From Pseudomonas putida (lineage in GTDB: Bacteria; Pseudomonadota; Gammaproteobacteria; Pseudomonadales; Pseudomonadaceae): a stretch of DNA of 64,000 bases. The stretch is taken from positions 372,001 through 436,000 of the forward strand of contig NZ_MKZO01000012.1 of assembly GCF_001941965.1 (NCBI RefSeq). The letters are read 5' to 3'. The translations under genes and the position numbers were made by a program. Below the pieces are notes generated by a model. That model saw only the letters and a program-made list of their open reading frames with translations, did no database searches and had not been told where the DNA came from. Below, piece by piece: positions 33,252 to 40,896 of this stretch (positions are counted from its first letter, which is position 1; each line of letters starts with the position of its first letter).

Positions 33252-33686
33252 CTAAAAAACACCGCCGCGCAGCAGATGGCCATGGAAGCCTTTTTCTTCG
33301 GCTACCTGGCCTTTACCGGCAAGGCGGACGAGATGCTGGAGCGCCGGGGCTTGAGTCGGGTGCACCAGCGCATCGTGTTCTTCATCGCCCGCTATCCGAA
33401 CCTGAGCGTCAAGGAACTGCTGGGGGTGCTGGGGGTGAGCAAGCAGGCACTGAACACACCGCTGCGGCAGTTGATGGAGATGCATCTGGTGAACAGCGTG
33501 GCGTCCGAGAGCGACAAGCGAAAGCGTCTGCTGGAACTGACGGCGGAGGGGGTGAAGCTGGAGCAGATGTTGCGCAAGGAGCAGGTGAAGCTGCTGGAGC
33601 GGGCGTTCGATGAGGCGGGGGAAGAGGCGGTGATGGGGTGGTTGGCGGTGAATCAGGCGCTGGGTGGAGTGCCATCAGTGGATTAA
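33243..33686 (+). CDS. MarR-family transcriptional regulator
   Basis: 147 residues from the ATG at 33243, with AGGA 9 bases upstream. Winged helix: RVHQRIVFFIARYPNLSVKELLGVLGVSKQALNTPLRQLMEMHLV, then a basic wing (SESDKRKRLLELTAEG). It is divergent from the aminotransferase gene and almost certainly autoregulated through the two GTCAA-N5-TTGAC sites. Ligand unknown. Confidence 0.9.
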   Translation: MIDLKNTAAQQMAMEAFFFGYLAFTGKADEMLERRGLSRVHQRIVFFIARYPNLSVKELLGVLGVSKQALNTPLRQLMEMHLVNSVASESDKRKRLLELTAEGVKLEQMLRKEQVKLLERAFDEAGEEAVMGWLAVNQALGGVPSVD

Positions 33687-33687
33687 C

Positions 33688-33791
33688 GCAGACCCTGTGG
33701 GAGCTGGCTTGCCAGCGATGAGGTCGGCACAGGCAATGATGTTGCCAGGCCGGGCCCAATCGCTGGCAAGCCAGCTCCCACAGGGGTCTGC
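33688..33791. repeat. REPIN, well conserved
   Basis: Two REP arms in inverted orientation: CCTGTGGGAGCTGGCTTGCC at 33694-33713 plus AGCGAT, and ATCGCTGGCAAGCCAGCTCC at 33759-33778 plus CACAGG. The 26-base arms are exact reverse complements. The flanks pair further (GCAGACC with GGTCTGC, one base inserted). The 39-base spacer carries no gene. It lies between two convergent genes, the usual REPIN location, and may also help end transcription. Confidence 0.88.
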
Positions 33792-33806
33792 GGTGTCCCT
33801 CGGATC

Positions 33807-35189
33807 TTAGAGTTTGCCCAAGGCCTGCGCCGTGCGATCTACCGCCCGACGAGTCTTCTCCACTAGCTCATCCAATTCGCTGTGGTTGGCGATCAACGCC
33901 GGCGCCATGATCATCCGCCCCAGGGTCGAACGGATGATCACTCCCTCCTCGAAACCATAGGTCCGGCACTGCCAGGCCAGGTCGTTCTCGTTGTCGTAGC
34001 GCTTGCGGCTGCCCTTGTCCTCGGCGAACTGCAACGCCGCCACCAGCCCCGCCCCCTGCACCTGGCCAATCAGCGGGTGATTCTCGAACACCTCGCGCAG
34101 GATGCGTTGCAGGTACGGCCCGGTATCTTCCTTGACCTGACGCACGATGCCTTCATCGCGCAGCGCCTTGAGGTTGGCGATGGCCACCGCCGCCGCCACC
34201 GGGTGCCCGGAATAGGTCAGGCCGTGGGCAAACACACCACCGCGCTCGACCAGCGCCTCGGCAATACGCTTGCTCAGCACCAGGCCACCCATCGGCACGT
34301 AACCCGAGGTCAGGCCCTTGGCGATCGACAGGGTGTCAGGCTCGAAGCCGAAGTATTCATGGGCGAACCATTCGCCGGTGCGACCAAAACCACCGATCAC
34401 TTCGTCGGCACACAGCAGCACATCGTACTGCCGGCAGATGCGCTGGATTTCCGGCCAGTAGCTTTCCGGCGGGAAGATCATCCCGCCCGCGCCCTGGAAC
34501 GGCTCGGCGATAAAGCCGGCGACGTTCTCGGCACCCAGTTCAAGAATCTTCTCTTCCAGTTGCAGCGCGCAGCGACGGCCGAACTCGGCCGGGGTCAGCT
34601 CGCCACCCTCGGCGTACCAGTAAGGCTCGTCGATATGCGCGACATCCGGGATCAGCCCGCCCATCTCGTGCATGAACTTCATCCCGCCCAGCGCCGTGGC
34701 CGCCAGGGTCGAGCCGTGGTAGCCGTTCCAGCGGCCGATCATGATCTTCTTGCTCGGCTGGCCGACCACCTGCCAGTAGCGGCGCACGGTACGGATCAGC
34801 ACCTCGTTGGCCTCCGAGCCGGAGTTGGTGTAGATCGCGTGGCTGTAGTGCGTGGGCAGCAGGCTGAAGAGCAGTTCGGAGAGCTCGATCACCGCCGGGT
34901 GGGTGGTGTGGAAGAACATGTTGTAGTAGGCGAGCTGGTCCATCTGCGCGGCGGCGGCGGCGGTCAGGTCCTTGCGTCCGTAGCCGAGTTGGGTACACCA
35001 CAGGCCGGACATGCCGTCCAGGTAGCGCTTGCCTTCGCTGTCCCACAGGTGCAGGCGCTCGCCACCGACGATCACCCGCGGCCCTTCGGCGTTGAGCGCC
35101 TTCTGGTCGAGGAAGGCGTGGATGTGGTGGGCGGCATCGGCAGCCTGGTAATCGCGGGTCTGGCGCTGGGGGACGAAAGGCGCGTTCAT
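33807..35189 (-). CDS. spuC: Class III aminotransferase, putrescine-pyruvate aminotransferase-like
   Basis: 460 residues, PLP fold type I. YTNSGSEANEVLIRTVRRYW, GRWNGYHGSTLAATALGGM, LCADEVIGGFGRTGEWF and the PLP lysine in DTLSIAKGLTSGYVPMG are class III hallmarks. The sequence strongly resembles what I remember of Pseudomonas SpuC, which moves the amino group of putrescine or cadaverine to pyruvate. The divergent APC permease and LuxR-type regulator complete a polyamine or amine use module. Two copies of the putative LuxR operator lie upstream. Confidence 0.92.
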   Translation of the reverse strand: MNAPFVPQRQTRDYQAADAAHHIHAFLDQKALNAEGPRVIVGGERLHLWDSEGKRYLDGMSGLWCTQLGYGRKDLTAAAAAQMDQLAYYNMFFHTTHPAVIELSELLFSLLPTHYSHAIYTNSGSEANEVLIRTVRRYWQVVGQPSKKIMIGRWNGYHGSTLAATALGGMKFMHEMGGLIPDVAHIDEPYWYAEGGELTPAEFGRRCALQLEEKILELGAENVAGFIAEPFQGAGGMIFPPESYWPEIQRICRQYDVLLCADEVIGGFGRTGEWFAHEYFGFEPDTLSIAKGLTSGYVPMGGLVLSKRIAEALVERGGVFAHGLTYSGHPVAAAVAIANLKALRDEGIVRQVKEDTGPYLQRILREVFENHPLIGQVQGAGLVAALQFAEDKGSRKRYDNENDLAWQCRTYGFEEGVIIRSTLGRMIMAPALIANHSELDELVEKTRRAVDRTAQALGKL

Positions 35190-35523
35190 GGACGGTGTTC
35201 CTCTTTTTTGTCGTTTGGGTACTGCACTGCCCGGAGAGCTTGACCCAGTGCGACCCGCGCCGAAATCACCCTTCGGGGTGATGCCCGCGCCTCACCCCAA
35301 GGGGTGATTCCGCCAGCCGATCGGGCTGTGGGAGCATCCGTCCAGGCCCGAACGTGGCCTTGTCCTTCGTGCCAGATCAATAAAGAGAACAACGTCATGA
35401 AGCCGCCGTCCTTGCGTTCCCCTTAGCGATTCCCTCCAGCTCCCTCCTCCCTCTAAAACCTTCGCAGGGACCCGCTCCCACAGGGTCCGCGTCGCTCTTT
35501 GAAACTGTTTTCAGGAGTCAGCA
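35190..35523. promoter_or_regulatory. Divergent control region of aminotransferase and APC permease
   Basis: 334 bases. Two copies of TCACCC-N4-GGGTGA: 35266-35281 (spacer TTCG, extended to ATCACCC/GGGTGAT) and 35292-35307 (spacer CAAG), centres 26 bases apart. A third copy precedes the LuxR-type gene at 37821. A solo REP piece is at 35469-35492. The permease start at 35524 has AGGAG upstream. The operator pair is closer to the aminotransferase (about 80-120 bases) than to the permease. Confidence 0.7.
35469..35492 (+). repeat. Solo REP piece, identical to the one at 24423
   Basis: The same 24 bases as at 24423-24446 (GACCC-N9-GGGTC around CTCCCACAGG), about 30 bases before the permease start. 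Exact identity over 24 bases at two sites 11 kb apart points to a mobile or selected repeat. Confidence 0.6.
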
Positions 35524-36873
35524 ATGCATACAACAACTACAACCGCTGCGCATTCCACCTCACGCTTTCGCAAATCCATGGGCATGACTGCCCTCGTGCT
35601 CTTCGGCCTCGCCTACATGGTGCCCCTGGCGGTGTTTTCCGCCTACGGGCTGGTCGCCCAGACCACCAAGGGCCACCTGCCCACTGCCTACCTGCTGACC
35701 CTCGGCGCCATGCTGTTCACTGCCTACAGCTACGGGCGCATGGTCCAGGCCCATCCCTACTCCGGCTCGGTCTACACCTACACGCGCAAGGCCTTCGGCG
35801 CCCACGCCGGGTTCATGGCCGGCTGGACCCTGCTGCTCGACTACATCTTCCTGCCGCTGCTCAGCTACCTGCTGATCGGCATCTACATGTCCGAGTACTT
35901 CCCTAACATCCACGCCTGGGTCTGGGTGCTCGGCTCGATCAGCGTGGTGACCTTCCTCAACCTGATCGGCATCGAGTCGGTGACCCGGGTCAACTGGATC
36001 CTGGTGGCGGCGCAATTGGTGTTCATCGTGGTGTTCGTCGCGCTGTCGATCAACAGCGTGGCGGCCCAGGCCGAGCCCGTGTCGCTGACCGCGCCCTTCT
36101 ACCACGAAGGCTTCAGCGGCTCGGCGATCATGGCCGGCGCGGCGGTGCTGTGCCTGTCGTTCGTGGGCTTCGACGCGGTGTCGACCCTGGCCGAGGAAAC
36201 CACCGACCCGACCCGACGCATTCCCCGGGCGATCATGGCGGTGTCCCTCAGCGGCGGCCTGCTGTTCCTCGTGGTGTCCTACTTCGCCCAACTGGTGCAC
36301 CCGGACTGGAACAGCTTCGCCGACCCCGACTCGGCGCCGGTGGATGTGATGAAAAGCGCCGGCGGTCAGATCCTCGCCAACGCCTTCACCGCCACTTATG
36401 TCGCCGGCTGCTTCGCCTCGGCGATGGTCTCCCAGGCCAGCGTCTCGCGGGTGCTGTTCGCCATGGGCCGCGACGGCGCCCTGCCCCGTGTCTTCGGCCA
36501 GTTGGTAACGAAAAAGCGCGTACCGGCCTTCGCCATCATGGTGGTCGGCCTGGTCTCGTTGAGTGCGCTGGTGATCAGCCTGGATACGGTCGCCAACATG
36601 ATCAGCTTCGGCGCGCTGTTCGCCTTCTCGGCGGTCAACCTGGCGGTGGTCAAGCACTACCTGGCCGACCAGAAACTGCGCGGCACGGCGAACTGCCTGC
36701 GCTATGGCGTGATTCCGGGGCTGGGCTTCCTCAGTACGCTGTGGTTGTGGACCAGCCTGTCGAGCATGTCCTTCACCATCGGCCTGTGCTGGATGGGGCT
36801 GGGCGTGGTGTTCCTGCTGGGGCTGACCCGGGCGTTCCGGGTCAAGCTGCCGGAATTGCAGATGGCGGACTGA
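35524..36873 (+). CDS. APC-family amino acid/polyamine permease (PuuP-like)
   Basis: 449 residues with twelve membrane segments. The APC signature is in helix 1 (MTALVLFGLAYMVPLAVFSAYG) and in FVGFDAVSTLAEETTDPTRRIPRAIM. It resembles PuuP-type putrescine importers. It is divergent from the SpuC-like aminotransferase and convergent with the LuxR-type regulator gene (12-base gap), so import, first catabolic step and regulator are side by side. Confidence 0.92.
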   Translation: MHTTTTTAAHSTSRFRKSMGMTALVLFGLAYMVPLAVFSAYGLVAQTTKGHLPTAYLLTLGAMLFTAYSYGRMVQAHPYSGSVYTYTRKAFGAHAGFMAGWTLLLDYIFLPLLSYLLIGIYMSEYFPNIHAWVWVLGSISVVTFLNLIGIESVTRVNWILVAAQLVFIVVFVALSINSVAAQAEPVSLTAPFYHEGFSGSAIMAGAAVLCLSFVGFDAVSTLAEETTDPTRRIPRAIMAVSLSGGLLFLVVSYFAQLVHPDWNSFADPDSAPVDVMKSAGGQILANAFTATYVAGCFASAMVSQASVSRVLFAMGRDGALPRVFGQLVTKKRVPAFAIMVVGLVSLSALVISLDTVANMISFGALFAFSAVNLAVVKHYLADQKLRGTANCLRYGVIPGLGFLSTLWLWTSLSSMSFTIGLCWMGLGVVFLLGLTRAFRVKLPELQMAD

Positions 36874-36885
36874 ACCGGGAAAAAC

Positions 36886-37728
36886 CTAGCGCTTGTTCAT
36901 ATAGCCTTCGAGCGGGTCCTGGCCGAGCACGCCCTGGGCGTTGGCCAGGGCATCGATGAACAGGGAAAACAGCTCGGACTGGGTGCCGATATCGAGCTTG
37001 GCATAGACGTGCTTGCGATGGGACTTGATGGTGTCTTCCGACACACCGAGGCGTTCGGCCAGGGAACGGGTCGAGTGGCCACGGAGGATCATCTGGGCGA
37101 TCTTGCACTCGCGCTCGGTCAGCAAGGAGGAACCGAAGTTGCTCAGGGCCGCATGGACGCGCTGCTCCCAGACCTTCTCGACCCGTCCGCCACGGCCCTG
37201 GTAACCGTCGAAATGCTTGGCCAGCATGGCCAGGATCCACGGGCTGATGCATTTGAAGCGGGCTTTCACCGACTCGTCCAACTCGTCGGTGAAAGCCAGG
37301 GACACGGCCAGGCAGAGGTCGTCGTTCAACTGCAGGATGTAGTTGATCTCGTCCTCGAGGTGGGAATGCCGGTAGAAGGCCAGGTAGTACTCGCTGAGTT
37401 TGAAATGGTCCGGGGCGACATCGGCCAGGGCATAACAGCCCGAGGGCGTGTTCTCGATACAGGCCTGGTGGAACGGATCGAGCAGGTAGAAGCCGGAGAG
37501 GTAGCGCCGGACATTGCCTTCCGGACGCCAGGGGCCGGGGCCGTCGCCTTCGAACCAGGCCGAGGGCAGGCCTTCGCGGGGGTACAGGTAGACGGTGGTG
37601 GCCTTGATCGGGCCGACCATGGCCAGGGCCTCGAACAACGCCGTGGCGAATCCGGACGCGCCAAGGGCACTGGTCACCTTGGCCATCGCCGCGAACCAGG
37701 GGGGTGATGAGAGCTGATCGATCTGCAC
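36886..37728 (-). CDS. LuxR-type HTH transcriptional regulator
   Basis: 280 residues. The C terminus holds the LuxR helix-turn-helix (LLTERECKIAQMILRGHSTRSLAERLGVSEDTIKSHRKHVYAKL, about 205-250). The N-terminal domain has no acyl-homoserine-lactone or receiver motif that I can see, so it is an orphan regulator sensing another ligand. It probably binds TCACCC-N4-GGGTGA, one copy of which lies 93 bases upstream of its own start and two upstream of the aminotransferase. Confidence 0.88.
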   Translation of the reverse strand: MQIDQLSSPPWFAAMAKVTSALGASGFATALFEALAMVGPIKATTVYLYPREGLPSAWFEGDGPGPWRPEGNVRRYLSGFYLLDPFHQACIENTPSGCYALADVAPDHFKLSEYYLAFYRHSHLEDEINYILQLNDDLCLAVSLAFTDELDESVKARFKCISPWILAMLAKHFDGYQGRGGRVEKVWEQRVHAALSNFGSSLLTERECKIAQMILRGHSTRSLAERLGVSEDTIKSHRKHVYAKLDIGTQSELFSLFIDALANAQGVLGQDPLEGYMNKR

Positions 37729-37820
37729 GTGTGTCGTCGTCCGAACTGGGCTTCAGGCATCCGGCCAGGGTAGTAGTTCCGCTGGGGTGGATGGTGACAT
37801 GGGTGGGGGTGGTGGGGGTA

Positions 37821-37836
37821 TCACCCGTTGGGGTGA
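37821..37836. promoter_or_regulatory. Third copy of the TCACCC-N4-GGGTGA operator
   Basis: Spacer GTTG; arms perfect. It lies in the 157-base gap upstream of the LuxR-type gene, next to a G-rich tract (37784-37819). The identical arm and spacer length to the pair at 35266-35307 supports one shared regulator. Confidence 0.7.
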
Positions 37837-37885
37837 GGTTCAGTCGGGCTACGCAGACTCACATCCCGGATCCCCTGGCCTGCGG

Positions 37886-38782
37886 TCAACGTTGGGTACT
37901 CTCGGCGACTTTCACCCTCAACCAGTGAATGAACGCACGAACGACCGGACGCTCAAGCCTGTCCGGCTCGGCCACGATGTAATAGCTGCGGTTGGCCGGA
38001 ATTTCGATTTCGAACGGGCGGACCAGCGTTCCTTGATCCAGCGCGTCCCCGCATAACAGAACATCCCCCATCGCAACGCCTTGTGCCGCGATGCAGGCCG
38101 AAATCGCAGACGTTGCATCAGCGAAGATGACCCCGGCATCCGCCTGGACCTCCCCTGCACCAGCCACTGTAAGCCAGCGCCGCCAATCGACGGAGTCCTT
38201 CATGTGAAGCAACGGGAACGACGCCAGATCCGCAGCCTCCTTGAGTCGCCCCATGCTATTGAACAAGCGCGGACTGCAAACAGGAAAGTCCCGCAGCGCA
38301 ATCAACAGCTCACTGACCTGTCCAGGCCAGTCGCCAGTACCATAAGCGATGAAGAGATCGGCATCGCTTGCACTGGTATCGTCCATGGCTCTTGGCGAAA
38401 GAATCTGCAACTGGACCTTGGGGTTCTGCCTGGCGAACTCGCCGATGTAGCGACAGAGCCAGAAATTGGAAAACCCCGGCGTACAACTAACGCAGAGGCG
38501 CCCCGCAACAACGTCGTCATTTCGGTTTTTTCCCGCGAGCAGCAATTCAGCGAGGATCTCGCGGATGTCGAGGGCGTACTGCTCGCCCCTGGGTGTCAAT
38601 TTTATTCCCCGCCCTGAGCGCTCGGTCAGCTCGAAATCGAGCCTCTCTTCAAGCAGCGTGATGCTTCGGCTGACGGCTCCGCGGGTCAGGCTCAGGGCCT
38701 GCGCGGCTTCAGCCACCGAACCCAGCCGAGCTACGGCATCCAAGGCCCGCAGCGCGGTGATGGACGGATAATGGACACTCAT
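37886..38782 (-). CDS. LysR-family transcriptional regulator (GcvA-like)
   Basis: 298 residues. HTH in LDAVARLGSVAEAAQALSLTRGAVSRSITLLEERL; effector domain with VVAGRLCVSCTPGFSNFWL, and the C-terminal region YYIVAEPDRLERPVVRAFIHWL of GcvA/AmpR-like members. It is divergent from a gene that begins at 39045 but is cut off, so this regulator has probably lost its target to the element insertion. Confidence 0.92.
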   Translation of the reverse strand: MSVHYPSITALRALDAVARLGSVAEAAQALSLTRGAVSRSITLLEERLDFELTERSGRGIKLTPRGEQYALDIREILAELLLAGKNRNDDVVAGRLCVSCTPGFSNFWLCRYIGEFARQNPKVQLQILSPRAMDDTSASDADLFIAYGTGDWPGQVSELLIALRDFPVCSPRLFNSMGRLKEAADLASFPLLHMKDSVDWRRWLTVAGAGEVQADAGVIFADATSAISACIAAQGVAMGDVLLCGDALDQGTLVRPFEIEIPANRSYYIVAEPDRLERPVVRAFIHWLRVKVAESTQR

Positions 38783-39044
38783 TTCAGGCTCCCGGAAGCA
38801 ATGCTGCCGCCTCTTCCCATCGACAATTGTTGATAAAAACTGACCTGGAACACCCAGTTTTTTTCGATTGTAGTGTTAAAAAAATCAACAATACTAGGCC
38901 TTGTCCCCCGCCGCGAGTCAATCAACCGCACAAGCGATAACAACAACAAATCAAGACTTCCCTGCCCTTCCAATGTCGATCGCCCAGTGCGGGCGGATGG
39001 GCACCGTTTCCCTGATTTTCAAGAATAAATAACGAGAAACATTC
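38783..39044. promoter_or_regulatory. Divergent promoter of lysR and the interrupted gene
   Basis: 262 bases, AT-rich in its left part. ATCGACAATTGTTGAT at 38819-38834 is a near-perfect palindrome, and ATTGTTGAT (38826-38834) recurs inverted as ATCAACAAT at 38884-38892, 58 bases away: likely LysR sites. AACAACAACAA at 38939-38949 gives overlapping AANAANAA sites on the plus strand, which suggests that the lost gene was a Crc-controlled catabolic or transport gene. Confidence 0.5.
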
Positions 39045-39125
39045 ATGAGCGCTACATCTGCGTCCAATGGCGCACTCAAAAAAGTGCCGGTGTCAATTCT
39101 TTCGCGCAAATCAAGAAGGACTTGA
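39045..39125 (+). pseudogene. 5' fragment of an interrupted chromosomal gene
   Basis: An ATG at 39045 opens MSATSASNGALKKVPVS and then runs to a stop after 26 codons. The opening looks like a true cytoplasmic N terminus and has the right position and strand for the divergent target of the LysR at 37886. After about 39094 the composition changes, and a different frame (VNSFAQIKKDLKPYMGQ, ending at about 39148) looks like the tail of another protein. I read this as the element/chromosome junction. I do not recognise either gene. Confidence 0.45.
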
Positions 39126-39371
39126 AACCGTATATGGGACAGTAGGTTAGCTCCTTTCGGGGCCGCTTAGAAGAAGAGCGGCGTTGTCGGCTAGGAGCGA
39201 CATAGGAGCGTTGGGAGAGAAAGCCGCATCGCACTGTGTAGTGCTGGATTGCCGAGGAACGGCGGGCCTGTCGCATCATCATAGCCCAACAGGCTCGGCG
39301 GCATCCAGAATGAAGAACGCGCAGCCTGGGCTGCGCGTTCGATGGATGCCGTTGAATAGCATGCGGTGCAA
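39126..39371. other. Non-coding end region of the element, with strong hairpin
   Basis: About 245 bases between the junction and the last conjugation gene. It holds a near-hairpin GCCGCTT/AAGAGCGGC at about 39162-39182 and the large nested hairpin at 39299-39351. No believable coding frame on either strand, no tRNA and no integrase. It probably contains the attachment end of the element; the exact core cannot be set without the other end. Confidence 0.45.
39299..39351 (-). terminator. Nested inverted repeat, likely terminator of the trb operon
   Basis: Inner stem GAACGCGCAGCC-TG-GGCTGCGCGTTC (39315-39340, 12 bp perfect, 2-base loop). Outer stem CGGCATCCA/TGGATGCCG by pairing of 39299-39307 with 39343-39351. 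The two stems stack through short unpaired stretches. It lies 20 bases after the DUF2274 stop on the minus strand. No T tract, so it may act with Rho or as an end-protection element. Confidence 0.6.
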
Positions 39372-39617
39372 TCATGGCGGCTTCGGTGGTGTGCTGCGGG
39401 TCGCCGTGCCCTTCCTGAATCCTCGATCCCCCGCCATGAACGCTTCCAGCATATGCGGGATCAGCGTCGCCGCATCAACGGCCTCGCCATACGCCTGCGC
39501 GTGTAGCGCGGCGTAGCGGTCGAGGTCGACTTTCAAGCTGGTCGGGCAAACGAAAGTCAGCTTGGTGCTCTCGGTCTTCGGCAGCGGGCCGAGCCGCAGC
39601 TTCTTGGTCGTGCTCAT
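39372..39617 (-). CDS. DUF2274 domain-containing protein
   Basis: 81 residues. KKLRLGPLPKTESTKLTFVCPTSLKVDLDRYAALHAQAYGE is the DUF2274 pattern; the LKVDLDRYA segment looks like a ribbon-helix-helix-type core. In trb-type ICEs this small gene regularly follows trbI. The start overlaps the trbI stop by 4 bases. It closes the conjugation operon. Function unknown. Confidence 0.88.
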   Translation of the reverse strand: MSTTKKLRLGPLPKTESTKLTFVCPTSLKVDLDRYAALHAQAYGEAVDAATLIPHMLEAFMAGDRGFRKGTATRSTPPKPP

Positions 39618-40894
39618 CGTGAAGTCCCCCGGTTGAAGAACAGCGGCTGGTACGGCCGCAGCACCAGATCCCGGTTGACGATGATGCGAACCGGCAGGCC
39701 CGGCCGTTGCGTTAAGGTCGGCTGGATGTTGAGGTTGCGCCGGGTCATCTCCTGGCCGACCTGATTGATGCTGTCCTGCGCGCTGTCGCGCCCAGCGATG
39801 ATGACGCGATCACCATCCTGCCGGTTCTCCGGCGCGGCCAGCTCGGCACCGACGCCCAGCAGCGTGGTGAGTGCCGCACCGGCAAAGATGCGGCCCCAGT
39901 GGTAGTCCACATCGTCCTCCAGCCCGGCATAGCCGGCTGGGTCGGTGCCGGCCAGGTTGTCGAGCGTGAGCGAAGACGTGTCCGGCAGGATGATCCGGTT
40001 CCAGACGACTTGAACGCGGCTCTGCCCGTAGCTGACCTGGCTGTTGTATTTGCCCAGGATGCGCGAACCCTGCGGAATCAGCAGGAAGCGCCCGGTGGCT
40101 GTGTCATAGACCGGCTCCGTCACCGTGGCGATCACGTCGCCGGGCAAGTCCGACTTGATGCCCGTCACCAAGGCACCTGCGACCACTGTTCCGGCCATAA
40201 CCTGATACGGCGAAATTGGCAGAGTCAGATTGCCGGAATTACGGGTTTCAGTGGGGCCAGCTTTCATGAAAGCCTCTTTCTGGTCTTGCCGGTTTTGCAC
40301 CGCTGTCGGGTCAGCAGGTTGGGCCGCCGTGGAGGCCGGCCCGGCCGCCAGCGGGTCAAACGCCGCATTGGCGGCGAAGCCCGGCGCAGCGGCCACCTGT
40401 GTCTGCGCTACCGGCGCCGCATTCTGCCCACCCGAGCGGAAGAACACGGACGAGGCCGCGGCCGCCTCGGCTTCTTTTCGCAGGGCATCGTTCGGGTCGT
40501 GACCGGGGGCCGCGTAGGCAGCCGTCGCCGGTTGCTGCGACTTCACGATAGCCGGGCCAAGATCGCCCGGCAGCGGTGGCCCTAGTTCGGGAACGGCAGG
40601 CAGCAACGCCGGCGGCAGCTTGGAATAGTCCGTCGGCAGCGCATCCAGTCCTTCCGACTTTGACACGCGATCGACGTTGTAAAGCTCGGTCTGCTCGCCT
40701 GTGCTGCGTCGATGAGGTTGCAGCGACCACATCAGCGCGCCGAGCACGGCGACCGCTAGGACGCCGGCAAGGATGGCCAGCGAGCGCCGGTTCAGGCGTG
40801 TGACTGGACGCGGCTGGGCGCGCAGCGCCACTGCCTCCGGCGCCACCTTGTCCGCCTGCGGCGCGGCAAGGTCGGGAGTGTCATCCTGGCTCAT
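39614..40894 (-). CDS. trbI: Conjugal transfer protein TrbI (VirB10 family)
   Basis: 426 residues: a short cytoplasmic N terminus, one membrane helix (LAILAGVLAVAVLGALMW, about 38-55), a Pro/Ala-rich periplasmic linker and a C-terminal VirB10 beta-barrel domain (IPQGSRILGKYNSQVSYGQSRVQVVWNRIILPD). It spans both membranes of the type IV secretion channel and couples energy to the outer-membrane complex with TrbG. Adjacent to trbG with a 2-base gap. Confidence 0.95.
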   Translation of the reverse strand: MSQDDTPDLAAPQADKVAPEAVALRAQPRPVTRLNRRSLAILAGVLAVAVLGALMWSLQPHRRSTGEQTELYNVDRVSKSEGLDALPTDYSKLPPALLPAVPELGPPLPGDLGPAIVKSQQPATAAYAAPGHDPNDALRKEAEAAAASSVFFRSGGQNAAPVAQTQVAAAPGFAANAAFDPLAAGPASTAAQPADPTAVQNRQDQKEAFMKAGPTETRNSGNLTLPISPYQVMAGTVVAGALVTGIKSDLPGDVIATVTEPVYDTATGRFLLIPQGSRILGKYNSQVSYGQSRVQVVWNRIILPDTSSLTLDNLAGTDPAGYAGLEDDVDYHWGRIFAGAALTTLLGVGAELAAPENRQDGDRVIIAGRDSAQDSINQVGQEMTRRNLNIQPTLTQRPGLPVRIIVNRDLVLRPYQPLFFNRGTSR

Positions 40895-40896
40895 GG

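Noticed and set aside
38783..39371. tRNA gene as ICE integration site
   Set aside because: No cloverleaf or CCA-end sequence could be found on either strand; trb-type Tn4371-like elements do not need a tRNA.
39045..39375. 99-codon minus-strand frame (39076-39375) over the element end
   Set aside because: It has no motif, spans the strong hairpin, and begins inside the DUF2274 gene end; not a believable gene.
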